This document shows positions 36,840 through 44,752 of a stretch of 64,000 nucleotides of DNA, one piece after another (the first letter of the stretch is position 1; every line of letters starts with the position of its first letter). The stretch spans positions 115,583 to 179,582 of the forward strand of contig NZ_JABBND010000015.1 of NCBI RefSeq assembly GCF_012933465.1, read 5' to 3'. The translations under genes were made by a program, and so were the position numbers. The notes beneath the pieces were generated by a model. It was not told where the DNA came from and searched no databases. It saw nothing but the letters and a program-made list of their open reading frames with translations. Source of the DNA: Actinomycetospora sp. TBRC 11914 (GTDB taxonomy: Bacteria; Actinomycetota; Actinomycetes; Mycobacteriales; Pseudonocardiaceae).

Positions 36840-37436
36840 TCACGTGGGGCACTCCACGGTGACCGTGCCCCCGGCCAGGGCGAGCAGCTCGTCACGCGGC
36901 GCGGGTCCCGCCGGGGCGACCGCGGGGCGCAGGATCCCGACGCTGCGCCAGAGCTCCGCCCGGGGCGCGAGGCCGGTCAGGACGGCCGCGGCGAGGGCAT
37001 CGTCGACGACGCGGGCGGTGCCGACGGCCGCGGTGAGGGCCTCGGCACCGAGGGTGCGGGCGACGACGAGCTGCCAGAGGTACTCCTCGGTCGAGCAGTC
37101 GCCGAAGGAGCAGTGCACGGGTGCGCCGAGGTCGGGGATCCCCCGGGCCGCCTCCTGGGCCCGGACCGCGAGCCGGCCGAACGCCGCCGCCGGGTCGTCT
37201 CCGAGGAGGTGCCCGTCGAAGGCGTCGGTCCCGACGTCGGCCAGGGTCCGCCCGGCGAGCAGCGCCGGGATCCACGCCTCGTCGCGGGCGAGGTGCGCGA
37301 CGGCGTCGTGCACCTCACGCGCAGGCGGGTCGGTGGCGAACACCGGCGGCAGCGTCGCCGACCACGCGTCGCCGACCCGCGCGACGGCGTCGGCGATCCC
37401 CTGGTCGGCCCGGACGAAGGTGTCGATGAGGTCCAT
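36840..37436 (-). CDS. TIGR03086-like (DinB/mycothiol maleylpyruvate isomerase fold) protein
   Basis: 198 residues. The layout matches the TIGR03086/DinB_2 fold: N-terminal DLIDTFVRADQGIADAVARV, LARDEAWIPALLAGRTL in the middle, then PVHCSFGDCSTEEYLWQLVVARTLGAEALTAAVG. In the family this last stretch is normally HAWDLA with a metal-binding His; here it is LGAEALT, so the third metal ligand seems lost. It may be a non-catalytic or thiol-binding member. Confidence 0.65.
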   Translation of the reverse strand: MDLIDTFVRADQGIADAVARVGDAWSATLPPVFATDPPAREVHDAVAHLARDEAWIPALLAGRTLADVGTDAFDGHLLGDDPAAAFGRLAVRAQEAARGIPDLGAPVHCSFGDCSTEEYLWQLVVARTLGAEALTAAVGTARVVDDALAAAVLTGLAPRAELWRSVGILRPAVAPAGPAPRDELLALAGGTVTVECPT

Positions 37437-37677
37437 GGGGAGCACGGTCGCGCGGGAGGCGGTCAGCTCCTGTCCTCGGCTCGGGAGGGCGGCGACGGAG
37501 CGGCGTGCGTCGAACCGTCGGGCCGTCGGGTACGACCCCGACACGCCGCACGGGAGCACCCCCGGCGCCGCCCTGCCCGACGACGCCACGACGGAGTGGC
37601 TCGACGCCTGCGACCGCCTCGCCCGGCCCGGCCCGCTGCGCGACGCCGCGCTCGCCCTGGTCGGGGACGTCCGCTAG
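37435..37677 (+). CDS. Hypothetical short ORF or gene remnant
   Basis: 80 codons from an ATG that overlaps the start of the opposite gene. From about 37520 to the TAG the frame has strong third-position GC and a sensible composition (ending LDACDRLARPGPLRDAALALVGDVR-like), whereas the first 28 codons do not look coding. It may be the C-terminal end of a decayed gene, or start at an unrecognised codon. Its stop overlaps the MOSC gene stop. Confidence 0.3.
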   Translation: MGSTVAREAVSSCPRLGRAATERRASNRRAVGYDPDTPHGSTPGAALPDDATTEWLDACDRLARPGPLRDAALALVGDVR

Positions 37678-38129
37678 GACGCCGCGACCGCCGCGTCCTC
37701 GACCACCACCGGGTCCCCGACGGCGATCGTCCCCGAGGTCAGCACGCGGCAGATCGCGCCGCCGCGGTCGTGCATCGCCCGCGCCGCGCCCGGCCCGACC
37801 GAGGTCTCCATGACCCGGCACGGCGCGGCCCGGCGGACGACCTCGAGCCCGACGTCCCCGATCACGAGCCGCGCGCCCGGCGTCGTCGGGACCCGGCCGT
37901 GGTCGAGGGTGACGTTGCGCCGGGTCGAGGAGGCGGGCACCGGGGCGCCGAGGACGGCGGCGGCCTCGGCGAGCTCCTCGGCCGACTGCACCGAGACGTG
38001 GCGGTGACGGGTGCCGAAGTAGCGGTCCCCGACGATGCCGCGCCCGGCCTCGGCGGCCACGGCGTCGACGGCCACCATCGGCGCCTTCCGCTCGGGCGCC
38101 ACGTGCAGCGCGGCCACCCGGATCGTCAC
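37674..38129 (-). CDS. MOSC-domain protein
   Basis: 151 residues: RGIVGDRYFGTRHRHVSVQS, then RRNVTLDHGRVP and the conserved Cys in APCRVMETSVGPG. MOSC proteins bind molybdenum cofactor or transfer sulfur through this Cys; standalone short members resemble YiiM. GTG 38129. Divergent from the GMC oxidase gene. Confidence 0.85.
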   Translation of the reverse strand: MTIRVAALHVAPERKAPMVAVDAVAAEAGRGIVGDRYFGTRHRHVSVQSAEELAEAAAVLGAPVPASSTRRNVTLDHGRVPTTPGARLVIGDVGLEVVRRAAPCRVMETSVGPGAARAMHDRGGAICRVLTSGTIAVGDPVVVEDAAVAAS

Positions 38130-38171
38130 GTCCTCCAGCGTACGAGCGGGGCCGCCCGTGCCCCGGTCCCG

Positions 38172-38222
38172 GGACGAACGACCCGTTCGTGCATCCAGAG
38201 GCCACGAACGCGTCGTTCGTCC
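38172..38222. repeat. 51-bp palindrome between divergent mosc and GMC genes
   Basis: Arms GGACGAACGACCCGTTCGTG and its near-perfect complement (19 of 20) around an 11-base loop. The loop region GTGCATCCAGAGGCC resembles the TTGCATCCAGTGGCAG word of repeat D. Unlike the A and B elements it lies between two gene starts, so an operator or a promoter-proximal RNA hairpin is possible. Confidence 0.7.
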
Positions 38223-38278
38223 GGCCGGAACGGTGATCCACCCACTCTTGACAGGCTGCCAACAGGAGGCGCACCGTC

Positions 38279-40015
38279 GTGCCCATGGAGCGCACGGACC
38301 ACGACGTCGTGGTGATCGGGTCCGGGTTCGGCGGCGGCGTGGCCGCCCTGCGCGCCGCCGAGAAGGGCTACCGGGTCGCCGTGCTCGAGGCCGGTCGCCG
38401 GTTCGCCGACCACGAGTTCGCCCGCACCTCGTGGCACCTGCGCGACTTCCTGTGGGCGCCGTGGCTGGGCTGCCACGGGATCTTCCGCATCGACCCGCTG
38501 CGCCACGTCCTCGTGCTCTCCGGCGCCGGGGTGGGCGGCGGCTCGCTGGTCTACGCCAACACCCTCTACCGCCCGCCGGCCCCGGTGTTCGCCGACGGCA
38601 GCTGGCCCGACGTCACCGACTGGCACGACGAGCTCGCCCCGCACTACGACCAGGCCTCGCGGATGCTCGGGGTCACCACCTACCCCCGCACCTCCGCCGC
38701 CGACGCCGTGATGCGCGACGTCGCCGAGGAGCTCGGCGTCGGGCACACCTACCGCCGGGCCGACGTCGGGGTGCTCTTCGGTGACGAGCCCGGCGTCGAG
38801 GTGCCCGACCCGTACTTCGGCGGCGCCGGCCCGGCGCGGCGCACCTGCCGGCACTGCGGGGAGTGCATGACCGGCTGCCGCCACAACGCGAAGAACACGG
38901 TCGCGAAGAACTACCTGCACCTCGCCGAGACCGCGGGCGCCGTCGTGCACCCGCTCACCACCGTCACCGCGATCCGCCCCCGCCACGGCGACCTCTCCGG
39001 CACCTCGGGCTACGACGTCGAGGTCCGGGACTCCCCACGCCCCGGACGGAGGTCCCGACGGCGGGTGCTGAGCGCGCAGCAGGTCGTCGTCGCCGCGTCG
39101 GCGCTGGGCACCCAGCGGCTGCTGCACCGCCAGCGGGCCCACCTGCCGCGGATCTCCGCGCGGCTCGGGCACCGGGTGCGCACCAACTCCGAGGCGATCC
39201 TCGCCGCCCGCACCCCGTACCCGGCCGCCGACTTCACCGACGGCGTCTCGATCACCTCGTCGATCCACGTCGACGAGCACACCCACGTCGAGCCGGTGCG
39301 CTACGGGCACGGCTCGAACCTGTTGTCGCTGATGTCGGCGATGCTCGTCGACGGCACCGCCGACGCCGCCGACCCGACGATCGGCCGGCGCGGCCCCGGC
39401 CTCCGCCGGGTCCTGTCCGCCGTCGTCCGCCGTCGTCGCGAGCTGGCGCTGATCCACCGGCCACGGCACTGGTCCGAGCAGTCGATCGTGCTGCTGGTGA
39501 TGCAGGCGCTGAACAACTCGCTGACCCTGCGCCCGCGACGGTTCCTGCCCGGGCTGACCAGCGCGGCCGCCGACGGGGAAGGCAACCCGCCGTGGATCCC
39601 GGCCGGTCACGAGGTCGCCCGCCGGGTGGCCCGACGGATCCGCGGGGTGCCGGTCGGGGCGGCGTCGAGCCTGGCGAACATCCCGGTCACCGGGCACTTC
39701 CTCGGCGGCGCGGTGCTCGGCACCACCGCCGAGGACGGCGTGGTCGACCCCTACCACCGCCTCCACGGGCACCCCGGGATCCACGTCCTGGACGGCTCGA
39801 CGGTGCCCTCGAACCTGGGCGTGAACCCGTCGCTGACCATCACCGCGCTGGCCGAGCGGGCGATGTCGACGTGGCCGAACGCCGGCGACGACGACCCCCG
39901 TCCCGCCCCGGGCGAGCCCTACCGCCGCGTCGCCGCGGTGGCGCCGCGCCGGCCCGTGGTCCCCGACGACGCCCCGGGCGCCCTGCGGCTGCCGCTGCAC
40001 GTGGTGCAGGCGTGA
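38279..40015 (+). CDS. GMC oxidoreductase, cholesterol-oxidase-like
   Basis: 578 residues. FAD dinucleotide motif IGSGFGGGVAALRAAE near residues 12-28, AGVGGGSLVYANTLYRP, a Cys cluster (TCRHCGECMTGC) around residues 188-199, and the C-terminal GMC motif GVNPSLTITALAERA. Similar to the ChoD-type sterol/GMC oxidases of actinobacteria; the ferredoxin-like Cys pattern is seen in that subgroup. GTG 38279 has AGGAGG nine bases upstream. First gene of a three-gene operon with tetR and a P450. Confidence 0.88.
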   Translation: MPMERTDHDVVVIGSGFGGGVAALRAAEKGYRVAVLEAGRRFADHEFARTSWHLRDFLWAPWLGCHGIFRIDPLRHVLVLSGAGVGGGSLVYANTLYRPPAPVFADGSWPDVTDWHDELAPHYDQASRMLGVTTYPRTSAADAVMRDVAEELGVGHTYRRADVGVLFGDEPGVEVPDPYFGGAGPARRTCRHCGECMTGCRHNAKNTVAKNYLHLAETAGAVVHPLTTVTAIRPRHGDLSGTSGYDVEVRDSPRPGRRSRRRVLSAQQVVVAASALGTQRLLHRQRAHLPRISARLGHRVRTNSEAILAARTPYPAADFTDGVSITSSIHVDEHTHVEPVRYGHGSNLLSLMSAMLVDGTADAADPTIGRRGPGLRRVLSAVVRRRRELALIHRPRHWSEQSIVLLVMQALNNSLTLRPRRFLPGLTSAAADGEGNPPWIPAGHEVARRVARRIRGVPVGAASSLANIPVTGHFLGGAVLGTTAEDGVVDPYHRLHGHPGIHVLDGSTVPSNLGVNPSLTITALAERAMSTWPNAGDDDPRPAPGEPYRRVAAVAPRRPVVPDDAPGALRLPLHVVQA

Positions 40016-40716
40016 CGGGCGTCGAGGCCCCGTCTCCCACCACCGGGGTCGAGCTCCCCTATCGGCGTGCTCCCCTGAATGCTCCCCCTCCCGGACGCCG
40101 CCTGGAGCCCGACGCCCGCCGCGCCGAGATCCTCGACGCTGCGCTGCGGATCTACGCGGACCGGCCGTACGCGGACGTCTCCACCAGCGAGCTCGCCCGC
40201 GAGGCCGGCGTCGCCCGCGGCCTGCTCAACCACTACTTCGGCACCAAGCGCGAGCTCTACCTCACCGCCCTGCGGATCCTGCTGACGATCCCCGAGGAGG
40301 CCGCCGCCGACCTTCCCGGGCACACCCGGACCGAGCGCGTCGGCGCCGCCGTCGACTGGTTCCTCGACACCGTCGCCGCGCGCCGCGGGCTGTGGCTCAC
40401 GGTGGGAGTCGGTGGGGTGGGAGTCGGCGGAGTGGGAGTCGCGGGTGCCGGCGGCGACCCGGAGGTCGACCGGGTGGTCGAGGACGCCGACGAGACCGCC
40501 GCCGACCGCGTGATCACCGCGCTCGTCCCCGGGCACGACCCGGCGGCGGACCCGGCGGCCGACGTCGTCCTGCGCGCGCGGGTGCGCGCCTACTTCGGCC
40601 TGGTCCGCGCCGCGTCGCGCGAGTGGCTCGTCCGCGGCTCGCTCGACCGCGCCGGCGTCCGCGACCTGCTCGTCACCACCCTCGTGGCACTGCTCCCTTC
40701 TCCGGAGGACCGATGA
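40012..40716 (+). CDS. TetR-family regulator carrying a repeat-derived N-terminus
   Basis: 234 residues. Helix-turn-helix: EILDAALRIYADRPYADVSTSELAREAGVARGLLNHYFGTKRELY. Residues about 12-27 are the in-frame repeat F1 (GVELPYRRAPLNAPPP). In the ligand domain a 15-bp tandem repeat encodes VGVGG three times (about 126-140). The GTG start overlaps the GMC stop and its stop overlaps the P450 ATG, so it is co-transcribed with both and probably represses this operon. Confidence 0.88.
   Translation: MTGVEAPSPTTGVELPYRRAPLNAPPPGRRLEPDARRAEILDAALRIYADRPYADVSTSELAREAGVARGLLNHYFGTKRELYLTALRILLTIPEEAAADLPGHTRTERVGAAVDWFLDTVAARRGLWLTVGVGGVGVGGVGVAGAGGDPEVDRVVEDADETAADRVITALVPGHDPAADPAADVVLRARVRAYFGLVRAASREWLVRGSLDRAGVRDLLVTTLVALLPSPEDR
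40047..40091 (+). repeat. Repeat F, copy F1, in-frame at the tetR N-terminus
   Basis: 45 bp identical to the complement of 29556-29600 except at two positions. It is translated as part of the regulator, just before the DNA-binding domain, where TetR proteins vary freely. Confidence 0.8.
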
Positions 40717-41972
40717 CCAGCACCGCCCCGATCGACCTCGGCGCCCGCGAGTTCTGGAACGCGCCCTGGACCGAGCGCTACGCGGCCTTCGCGGCGCTGC
40801 GCCACACCGACGGGCTGCCCGGCTACGCGGAGCCCGAGTTCCCGGGATTCGAGCCCGGACCGGGCTTCCGGGTGGTGACGCGGCACGCCGACGTCGAGGA
40901 GGTCAGTCGCAACCCGGACCGCTTCTGCTCCGGCCGCGGCGCGGTGTCGATCCTCGACCTGCCCGCCGAGGCCCACGAGTTCTTCGGCTCGCTGATCAGC
41001 ATGGACGCGCCGCGCCACACCAAGATCCGGCGCATTGCCGCGGGCGCGTTCACCCCGAAGCGGGTGACCTCGCTCGTCGACGACGTCGAGCGGATCGCCG
41101 ACGAGGTCCTCGGCCGGGCCCGGGCGACCGCCGCGGCGCACGGCGGCGAGTTCGACCTGGTCACCGAGATCGCCGCGCCGCTCCCGCTCCTGCTGATCTG
41201 CGACATGATGGGCATCCCCGAGTCGCGGCGCGAGGACGTGTTCACCTGGTCGAACATGATCCTCGCCGGCGACGACCCGGAGTACGTCTCGGAGAACCCG
41301 CTCCAGGACTACCTCGCGGCGGGCGGCGGCCTGTCGGCGCTCATGACCGAGCTCGCCGCGGACGCCGAGGCGAACCCACGCGACGACGTGCTGTCCGCGC
41401 TCGTCCACGGCGAGGTCGACGGCGAGCGGCTCACGCACCAGGAGATCGCGTCGTTCTTCATCCTGCTCTGCGTCGCCGGGAACGAGACCACCCGCAACGC
41501 CGTCACCCACGGCGTGTGGGCGCTGCACCTCGACCCCGCCGCGAAGCGGACCTGGGCCGACGACCTCGACGGCGTGACCCCGACCGCCATCGACGAGATC
41601 GTCCGCTGGGCCTCCCCGATCAACTGGATGCGCCGCACGGCGGTCGCGGACACCACCGTCGGCGACGTGCCGGTGGCCGCCGGGGAGAAGCTGCTGCTGG
41701 TCTACGGGTCCGCGAACCGCGACGAGGCCGTCTTCACCGACCCCGACCGGCTCGACCTGCGCCGCTCCCCCAACCCCCACCACGGGTTCGGCGCCCACGG
41801 GCCGCACTTCTGCCTCGGCGCGCACCTCGCCCGGCGCGAGGCCGGGGTGATGTTCCGGCGCCTGCTCACCGAGATGGCCGACCTCGAGGTGGTCGGCGAG
41901 CCGGACCGCCTCTCGTCGATCTTCGTCAACGGGATCAAGCACCTCCCGGTGCGGCTGCCCTCGGCCGGCTGA
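40713..41972 (+). CDS. Cytochrome P450 (CYP125/CYP142/CYP124-like)
   Basis: 419 residues. Heme-ligand loop FGAHGPHFCLGAHLAR, I-helix LLCVAGNETTRNAVTHG, K-helix ExxR in EIVRW and the SMDAPRHTKIRR segment. The overall pattern, including FCSGRGAVSILDLP, resembles sterol/alkane side-chain omega-hydroxylases. Together with the GMC oxidase it suggests steroid or related lipid oxidation. ATG 40713 has GGAGG and overlaps the tetR stop. No ferredoxin gene is adjacent. Confidence 0.9.
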   Translation: MTSTAPIDLGAREFWNAPWTERYAAFAALRHTDGLPGYAEPEFPGFEPGPGFRVVTRHADVEEVSRNPDRFCSGRGAVSILDLPAEAHEFFGSLISMDAPRHTKIRRIAAGAFTPKRVTSLVDDVERIADEVLGRARATAAAHGGEFDLVTEIAAPLPLLLICDMMGIPESRREDVFTWSNMILAGDDPEYVSENPLQDYLAAGGGLSALMTELAADAEANPRDDVLSALVHGEVDGERLTHQEIASFFILLCVAGNETTRNAVTHGVWALHLDPAAKRTWADDLDGVTPTAIDEIVRWASPINWMRRTAVADTTVGDVPVAAGEKLLLVYGSANRDEAVFTDPDRLDLRRSPNPHHGFGAHGPHFCLGAHLARREAGVMFRRLLTEMADLEVVGEPDRLSSIFVNGIKHLPVRLPSAG

Positions 41973-42019
41973 CCCCCGCACGGCGGTCCCCCGGTGCGCA
42001 TCCCGGGGCGGCGCCGAGT

Positions 42020-42085
42020 GTGATCGCGACTTCGGTGGCGACACGCGCAAGGGGCGCCAGGACTCGCCGCCGAACTCGTGATCAC
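42020..42085. terminator. Hairpin downstream of the P450 operon
   Basis: Arms GTGATCGCGACTTCGGTGGCGA-like at 42020-42041 and its complement at 42064-42085 match at 18 of 22 positions around a 22-base loop. It starts 48 bp after the P450 stop and has no U-tract, as is usual in high-GC actinobacteria. It leads directly into the tandem hairpin array. Confidence 0.55.
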
Positions 42086-42087
42086 GG

Positions 42088-42537
42088 CCGAGTGGACTCC
42101 CACGGTTGCGGCGGGAGCCGTGGGTGCCCACTCGGCACCAGGCCCGTGGTCGAGTGGACCCCGAGGGTCGCGGCGACAGCCATGGGTGCCCACTCGGCAC
42201 CGGGCCCGTGGTCGAGTGGACCCCGATGGTCGGGACAGGAGCCCTGGACGCCCACTCGGCACCGGGCCCGGCACGGCGCCCGGTCGAGTGGACTCCCACG
42301 GCTGCGGCGGGAGCCGTGGGTGCCCACTCGGCACCAGGCCCGGCACGGCCCCGCCCGAGTGGACCCTCACGGTCGGGACAGGAGCCCTGGGCGCCCACTC
42401 GGCACCGGCCCGGCACGGCCCCCGCCCGAGTGGACCCTCACGGTCGGGACAGGAGCCCTGGGAGCCCACTCGGCGTCGGCGCCCCCGCCCGAGTGGACCC
42501 CGACGGTCGCGGCGGAAGCCCGGGCGACGGGTGGGTG
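42088..42537. repeat. Tandem array of six full and one partial hairpin unit
   Basis: Units begin at about 42089, 42151, 42213, 42285, 42356, 42427 and 42490 (spacing 62, 62, 72, 71, 71, 63). Each opens with CGAGTGGA and closes with CCCACTCGG about 48 bases later, so each can fold on itself; in unit 1 the arms CCGAGTGGACTCCCACGG and CCGTGGGTGCCCACTCGG match at 16 of 18. Linkers contain GCACC(A/G)GGCCCG. The seventh unit has lost its right arm. No convincing coding frame crosses the array. Confidence 0.85.
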
Positions 42538-42545
42538 CTCGCGCG

Positions 42546-42850
42546 TCGCTCGGTGGTGGGAGATCGGGAGGCGCGGTTCGCCCGGACAGCGCAGGGCTCC
42601 TGGAGCGCCCGGCCGCACCCGCGCTCGTGAACGCTCACGGCGTGACCGTGAATGCTCCCGCGGCGACTACCCACGGTGCTGACTCGGCAGCCTCGGGCCG
42701 GACGAGCCCCACACTCCTCGTTGCACCCACGGCGCCGGGTGGTGCACCCCGGCGATCCGGCGACGGCCAGGGGAAGCCGCCGCCGGATCGGGGCCGGGGC
42801 CGCCGGCCGTCCGGGGGGTGGTGGTCGGTGGTCGACCACCCGGGGAAGCG
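42546..42850. other. Non-coding stretch after the hairpin array
   Basis: About 305 bp with no supported gene. It contains small dyads, for example TCACGG-cgtga-CCGTGA at 42635-42651 and a TGCACC...GGTGCA pair near 42731-42755. It is GC-rich and lies 3' of both flanking transcription units. Confidence 0.5.
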
Positions 42851-43771
42851 TCAGGGGGCGACCAGCTCGGGCTCGCCCGACGCCATGGCATCGTCGTCGG
42901 GCACGCTCACCGGGAGCTCGCGGCGGGAGATGCGGCCCAGCACGATCCCGCGCAGGACGAACGCCGCGATGCCGGTGAGCGCGAGGGTGGCGAGGGTGAT
43001 CGCGGTGCCGTAGCCGTGCGGTGCCGCGGCCGCCAGGGGCTGCGTCTCGCTGACGGTCGAGACCGACGGGTCCGGCTGGAACAGGCTGCTGACGATCGCC
43101 CCGGCGGGCGCCGGGCTCGCCGCGCCCGGGGCACCGAAGGGCGCGAAGAGGCCCGTCGCCGCTCCGGGGGACGACGCGGAGAGGCCGGACGCGGTGAGCA
43201 CGCCGCCCGGGCCGGCACCGCGGACGGTGGGTGCCGCCAGCGGCGCGGGCGCCGGAAGACGCGGGCCGGCCACGGGCGCGGGCGCGGCGGGTGCGGGAGC
43301 CCCGACCGCGGGCGCGGCCGCCGGCGCCTGCACGACGGTCACCACGGTGGGCGCCGGACGAGCCTCGGTCACCGACCCGGTCACGGTGCCCGCACCCGGC
43401 GTCGTGCCCGCACCCGGCGTCGTGCCCGCACCCGGCGTCGTGCCCGCACCCGGCGTCGTGCCCGCGCCCGAGGCCGAGCCCGCACCCGAGGTCGTCCCCG
43501 CACCCGAGGTGGTGCCCGCGGGCGACCCGGTCGACGAGCCTGCCGCCGGGAGACCGAGCGCGGCGGCCAGCGTCGGGAACGCGCTGGTGGGGGCGAGCTC
43601 ACACGCCCCGTCCGCGCCCAGGAGCACGTCCGTCCCGACGGCGAAGGGGGACCCGCCGTACGTGCACGTGTCCGCCGCCGACGCGGCCCCCGTCCCGAGC
43701 GCCGTTCCCACGACCACCACACCGCCGACGACCATGCTCGTCAGCAGCCGCCCGGGACGTCCTCGCATCAT
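42851..43771 (-). CDS. Secreted/surface protein with Gly-Ala-Gly-Thr repeats and C-terminal membrane helix
   Basis: 306 residues. Signal peptide (RPGRLLTSMVVGGVVVVGTALGTGAASA), then a short Cys-containing segment (TCTYGGSPFAVGTDVLLGADGACEL) and a low-complexity stretch built from a hexapeptide (TTPGAG) encoded by 18-bp repeats. An Ala/Pro-rich region follows, then a helix near the end (ITLATLALTGIAAFVLRG) and a charged tail. No family recognised; it looks like a wall-spanning, membrane-anchored protein. Tandem ATGs at 43771 and 43768, with GGGAG upstream. Confidence 0.75.
   Translation of the reverse strand: MMRGRPGRLLTSMVVGGVVVVGTALGTGAASAADTCTYGGSPFAVGTDVLLGADGACELAPTSAFPTLAAALGLPAAGSSTGSPAGTTSGAGTTSGAGSASGAGTTPGAGTTPGAGTTPGAGTTPGAGTVTGSVTEARPAPTVVTVVQAPAAAPAVGAPAPAAPAPVAGPRLPAPAPLAAPTVRGAGPGGVLTASGLSASSPGAATGLFAPFGAPGAASPAPAGAIVSSLFQPDPSVSTVSETQPLAAAAPHGYGTAITLATLALTGIAAFVLRGIVLGRISRRELPVSVPDDDAMASGEPELVAP
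43386..43511. repeat. 18-bp coding tandem repeat, seven units
   Basis: Unit GTGCCCGCACCCGGCGTC repeated four times exactly and then three times with changes, all in frame in the surface-type protein gene. Copy number is likely to vary between strains. Confidence 0.85.
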
Positions 43772-43990
43772 CGCGACTCCCTCTGCTCGTTGAGGATGCG
43801 GCCACGACGGTGGCCGGATGTGCACCCTCATCGGCGCGGTGATCCCGTCGTTACGGGAGATCGTGCCGAACCTCGAGCGTCACTGACTTGGCCCAGCGCG
43901 GGTGAGCTGAGTGGCGGTGCGCGTCCGGCCGAACGCGAGGTGTGACATCTGCGGTCACGATGCGATAACGGACGCACCGGAAAGGGCCGG

Positions 43991-44650
43991 ATGGGCGTGA
44001 CCGACGTCCTCCACGCCGTGGTTCCCGTCGCAATGAGTGACACTCGACGCATGGCCGGCGAATCGCTCCGCGTCGAGTTCCGACGCCAGGTCCGCGAGCG
44101 GGTGCTCGACACCGCCGCGACGCTCACCGTGGAACGCGGGTGGGACCGCGTCCGCATCGGCGAGGTCGCCACCGCGTCCGGGGTCTCGCGGCCCACCCTC
44201 TACCGCGAGTTCGGCACGAAGGACGGCGTCGGCGAGGCCCTCGTGGCCCGCGAGGCCGAGCGCTTCTTCACCGGCATCGCCGGCCAGCTCGAGCAGCACG
44301 AGGACCCGGCGGAGGGTGTCCGGGCCGCCGTCCGGTTCACCCTCGACGAGGCGTCGGACAACCCCCTGCTGCGCGCCATCCTCACGGGCAGCCGCAGCGG
44401 GGACACCAGCCTGCTGCCGTTCCTGACCACCCGGGGGGACGGGATCATCACCGGCGGCAACGCACTCGTGGGCGACTGGATGCGCCGCCGGCGTCCCGAG
44501 CTCGACCCGCGGGCCATCTCCGACGCCGTCGACGCCATCGTGCGCCTGACGATCAGCCACCTCGTCTCCCCCGGTCTGGGGCACGCCGAGGCCGCCGACC
44601 GCCTCGCCCGCCTCACCTCCTGCCTCATCGCGGCCGCCACCCCCGTGTGA
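43991..44650 (+). CDS. TetR/AcrR-family regulator
   Basis: 219 residues. Helix-turn-helix VLDTAATLTVERGWDRVRIGEVATASGVSRPTLYREFGTKDGVGEAL. ATG 43991 follows GGAAAGGG; ATG 44033 or 44051 would remove the first 14 or 20 residues. It lies 102 bp upstream of alkB on the same strand and is the likely regulator of alkB through the inverted repeat in the gap. Confidence 0.85.
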   Translation: MGVTDVLHAVVPVAMSDTRRMAGESLRVEFRRQVRERVLDTAATLTVERGWDRVRIGEVATASGVSRPTLYREFGTKDGVGEALVAREAERFFTGIAGQLEQHEDPAEGVRAAVRFTLDEASDNPLLRAILTGSRSGDTSLLPFLTTRGDGIITGGNALVGDWMRRRRPELDPRAISDAVDAIVRLTISHLVSPGLGHAEAADRLARLTSCLIAAATPV

Positions 44651-44665
44651 GAACACTGCTCTGAA

Positions 44666-44693
44666 CTGAAACAAATATTACGTCTTGTTTCTG
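44666..44693. promoter_or_regulatory. Inverted repeat upstream of alkB, probable operator
   Basis: CTGAAACAA (44666-44674) and TTGTTTCTG (44685-44693) form a near-perfect dyad (8 of 9) with a 10-base AT-rich centre containing ATATTA, which may be the -10. It is the most AT-rich spot in this part of the window. A second dyad GACAC-g-GTGTC follows at 44698-44708. Likely bound by the adjacent TetR protein. Confidence 0.6.
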
Positions 44694-44752
44694 CTGCGAC
44701 ACGGTGTCACAGTCATCCCCGGAGCACGAGCGGCGACGCGGGGAGGCCGACG

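Noticed and set aside
42088..42537. CRISPR array
   Set aside because: Units are palindromic over most of their length, with similar linkers; there are no unique spacers and no cas genes.
42075..42630. Coding frames across the hairpin array
   Set aside because: Several open frames exist on both strands, but they only translate the repeat and have no ribosome site.
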